Assembly (NCBI GenBank): GCA_024643595.1
Contig: JAHEMS010000036.1
Span: forward strand, 1 to 14,319
Origin: Bacteroidota bacterium
GTDB lineage: Bacteria; Bacteroidota; Bacteroidia; Cytophagales; Cyclobacteriaceae
DNA: 14,319 nt
Direction of reading: 5' to 3'
The notes under the pieces are model-generated. The model was given only the letters and a program-made list of their open reading frames with translations. It was not told where the DNA came from and did not search any database. The translations under genes and the position numbers were made by a program. The first letter of the stretch is position 1. The number at the start of each line of letters is the position of its first letter. This document shows, in pieces, positions 13,708 through 14,319 of the stretch.

Positions 13708-14319
13708 CTAATATCTTTTTCGTCCTGATCTGTCTCCTCTGCCCGATCTGCCCGATCCCTCACTTCTTCCTGATCGCTCTCTTCTTCCCGCCCCTTCACT
13801 TTTCTTTGAACCGTAGAACCGTTCTTTCTTTTTCTCAGAATATTTTTCCTTATGCGGACCAGATAACTCTAACCTCACCTTTCGCCCGCGCACTTCAACA
13901 CCTTCAAATCCCTTCATAATTTGTTCGGTGTACTTCTTATCAACTTCAAAGAATGAATAGGCGCCTTTCAAGTCTATCTTTCCTACGGCCTCTCTGGTCA
14001 CTTCACCAAAGTCACAAATCAATCCCAGTAAGGTACCTTTTTCAAGATCATCCATCTTACCAACATTAATGAAGATACGATCGCCCGAAATAAACTCATC
14101 ACTATCATCGCTACGTTCATAAGATCTCGTCTTCCCATCAGATTTGTTTAAATCCTTTGCATCTCGATAATACTCAAGAAAGCGATTGAACTCGATCGAA
14201 GCAAAGCGCTTGATAATATCTTCTTTGCTCAAGTCTTTCAATTCATGATACACTTCAGGTAAGAAAGAATCAATCTCTTCCTCATTGACCTCTACCTGTT
14301 TTACCTTATGAACGAGTGC
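13708..14319 (-). CDS. DEAD-box RNA helicase, C-terminal part with DbpA RNA-binding domain (N-terminus beyond right edge)
   Basis: The minus-strand frame is open from the right edge to the stop at 13708 and gives about 203 residues, so the helicase core is outside the window. The visible part begins with a helical linker (VNEEEIDSFLPEVYHELKDL and EDIIKRFASIEFNRFLEYY), typical of what follows the helicase core in DeaD/CsdA-like enzymes. A DbpA-type RRM-like domain follows (IFINVGKMDDLEKGTLLGLI, AVGKIDLKGAYSFFEVDK, VRGRKVRLELSG). The tail is low-complexity, rich in Arg, Gly and Ser (RRERSGRSEGSGRSGRGDRS), of the kind that binds RNA. A GTG at 14253 is an internal codon, not a start. The likely role is RNA remodelling in ribosome assembly or cold adaptation. 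Confidence 0.88.
   Translation of the reverse strand, partial: ALVHKVKQVEVNEEEIDSFLPEVYHELKDLSKEDIIKRFASIEFNRFLEYYRDAKDLNKSDGKTRSYERSDDSDEFISGDRIFINVGKMDDLEKGTLLGLICDFGEVTREAVGKIDLKGAYSFFEVDKKYTEQIMKGFEGVEVRGRKVRLELSGPHKEKYSEKKKERFYGSKKSEGAGRRERSGRSEGSGRSGRGDRSGRKRY

Noticed and set aside
1..14319. Whole-window check for CRISPR arrays, tRNA or rRNA genes, transposases, integrases, toxin-antitoxin pairs or phage genes.
   Set aside because: No regularly spaced repeats, cloverleaf-like sequences or such proteins were seen; the genes are ordinary chromosomal families.

Overview
The window looks like chromosomal DNA from a Bacteroidota bacterium, most likely of the order Cytophagales. Four things point there: a type IX secretion-associated PorU2-like protein, a PadR/PspC/DUF2807 pair of a type common in that phylum, an ECF sigma/anti-sigma/outer-membrane-protein cluster, and promoters that fit the Bacteroidota -7 element TAnnTTTG with no obvious Shine-Dalgarno sequences. 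No RNA genes, insertion sequences, prophage or CRISPR arrays were seen. Genes fill almost everything, and no gene-free gap exceeds about 150 bases.

Layout. 1-1016 (-): N-terminal part of a PorU2-like secreted protein that runs off the left edge, divergent from an acyltransferase-3 membrane protein (1164-2246, +). 2262-2350: two operator-like dyads and a possible promoter ahead of a PadR regulator (2379-2714) and a large PspC-PspC-DUF2807 envelope protein (2748-5144). 5201-6601: a beta-CASP metallo-beta-lactamase ribonuclease. 6690-8004, continuing to 9010: a candidate autoregulated ECF promoter, an ECF sigma factor, a one-helix anti-sigma-like protein and an outer-membrane barrel-like protein, apparently one operon. 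9066-9563 (-): an unrecognised four-helix membrane protein, separated from the OMP gene by a long hairpin and divergent from a TetR regulator. 9628-13660 (+): TetR/PaaR-like regulator followed by paaA, a duplicated paaB, paaC, a DinB-fold gene and paaD. 13708-14319 (-): C-terminal part of a DEAD-box RNA helicase with a DbpA-type RNA-binding domain, truncated by the right edge.

How the genes work together. The right half is a phenylacetyl-CoA epoxidase operon (diiron monooxygenase PaaA, PaaB, PaaC and maturation factor PaaD) with its likely repressor upstream. A 14-base sequence just after the paaA -7 element matches, at all but one defined position, the operator I remember for the Thermus TetR-family PaaR. 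The reductase PaaE, the ligase PaaK and the later pathway enzymes are not in the window. The two regulatory clusters in the left half (PadR-PspC and ECF-anti-sigma-OMP) both look like envelope-sensing modules.

I found no clear-cut new defence or mobile system. The most unusual content is the tandemly duplicated PaaB, the DinB-fold gene overlapping paaC inside the paa operon, the divergent unknown membrane protein sharing the regulator's control region, and the operator architectures.
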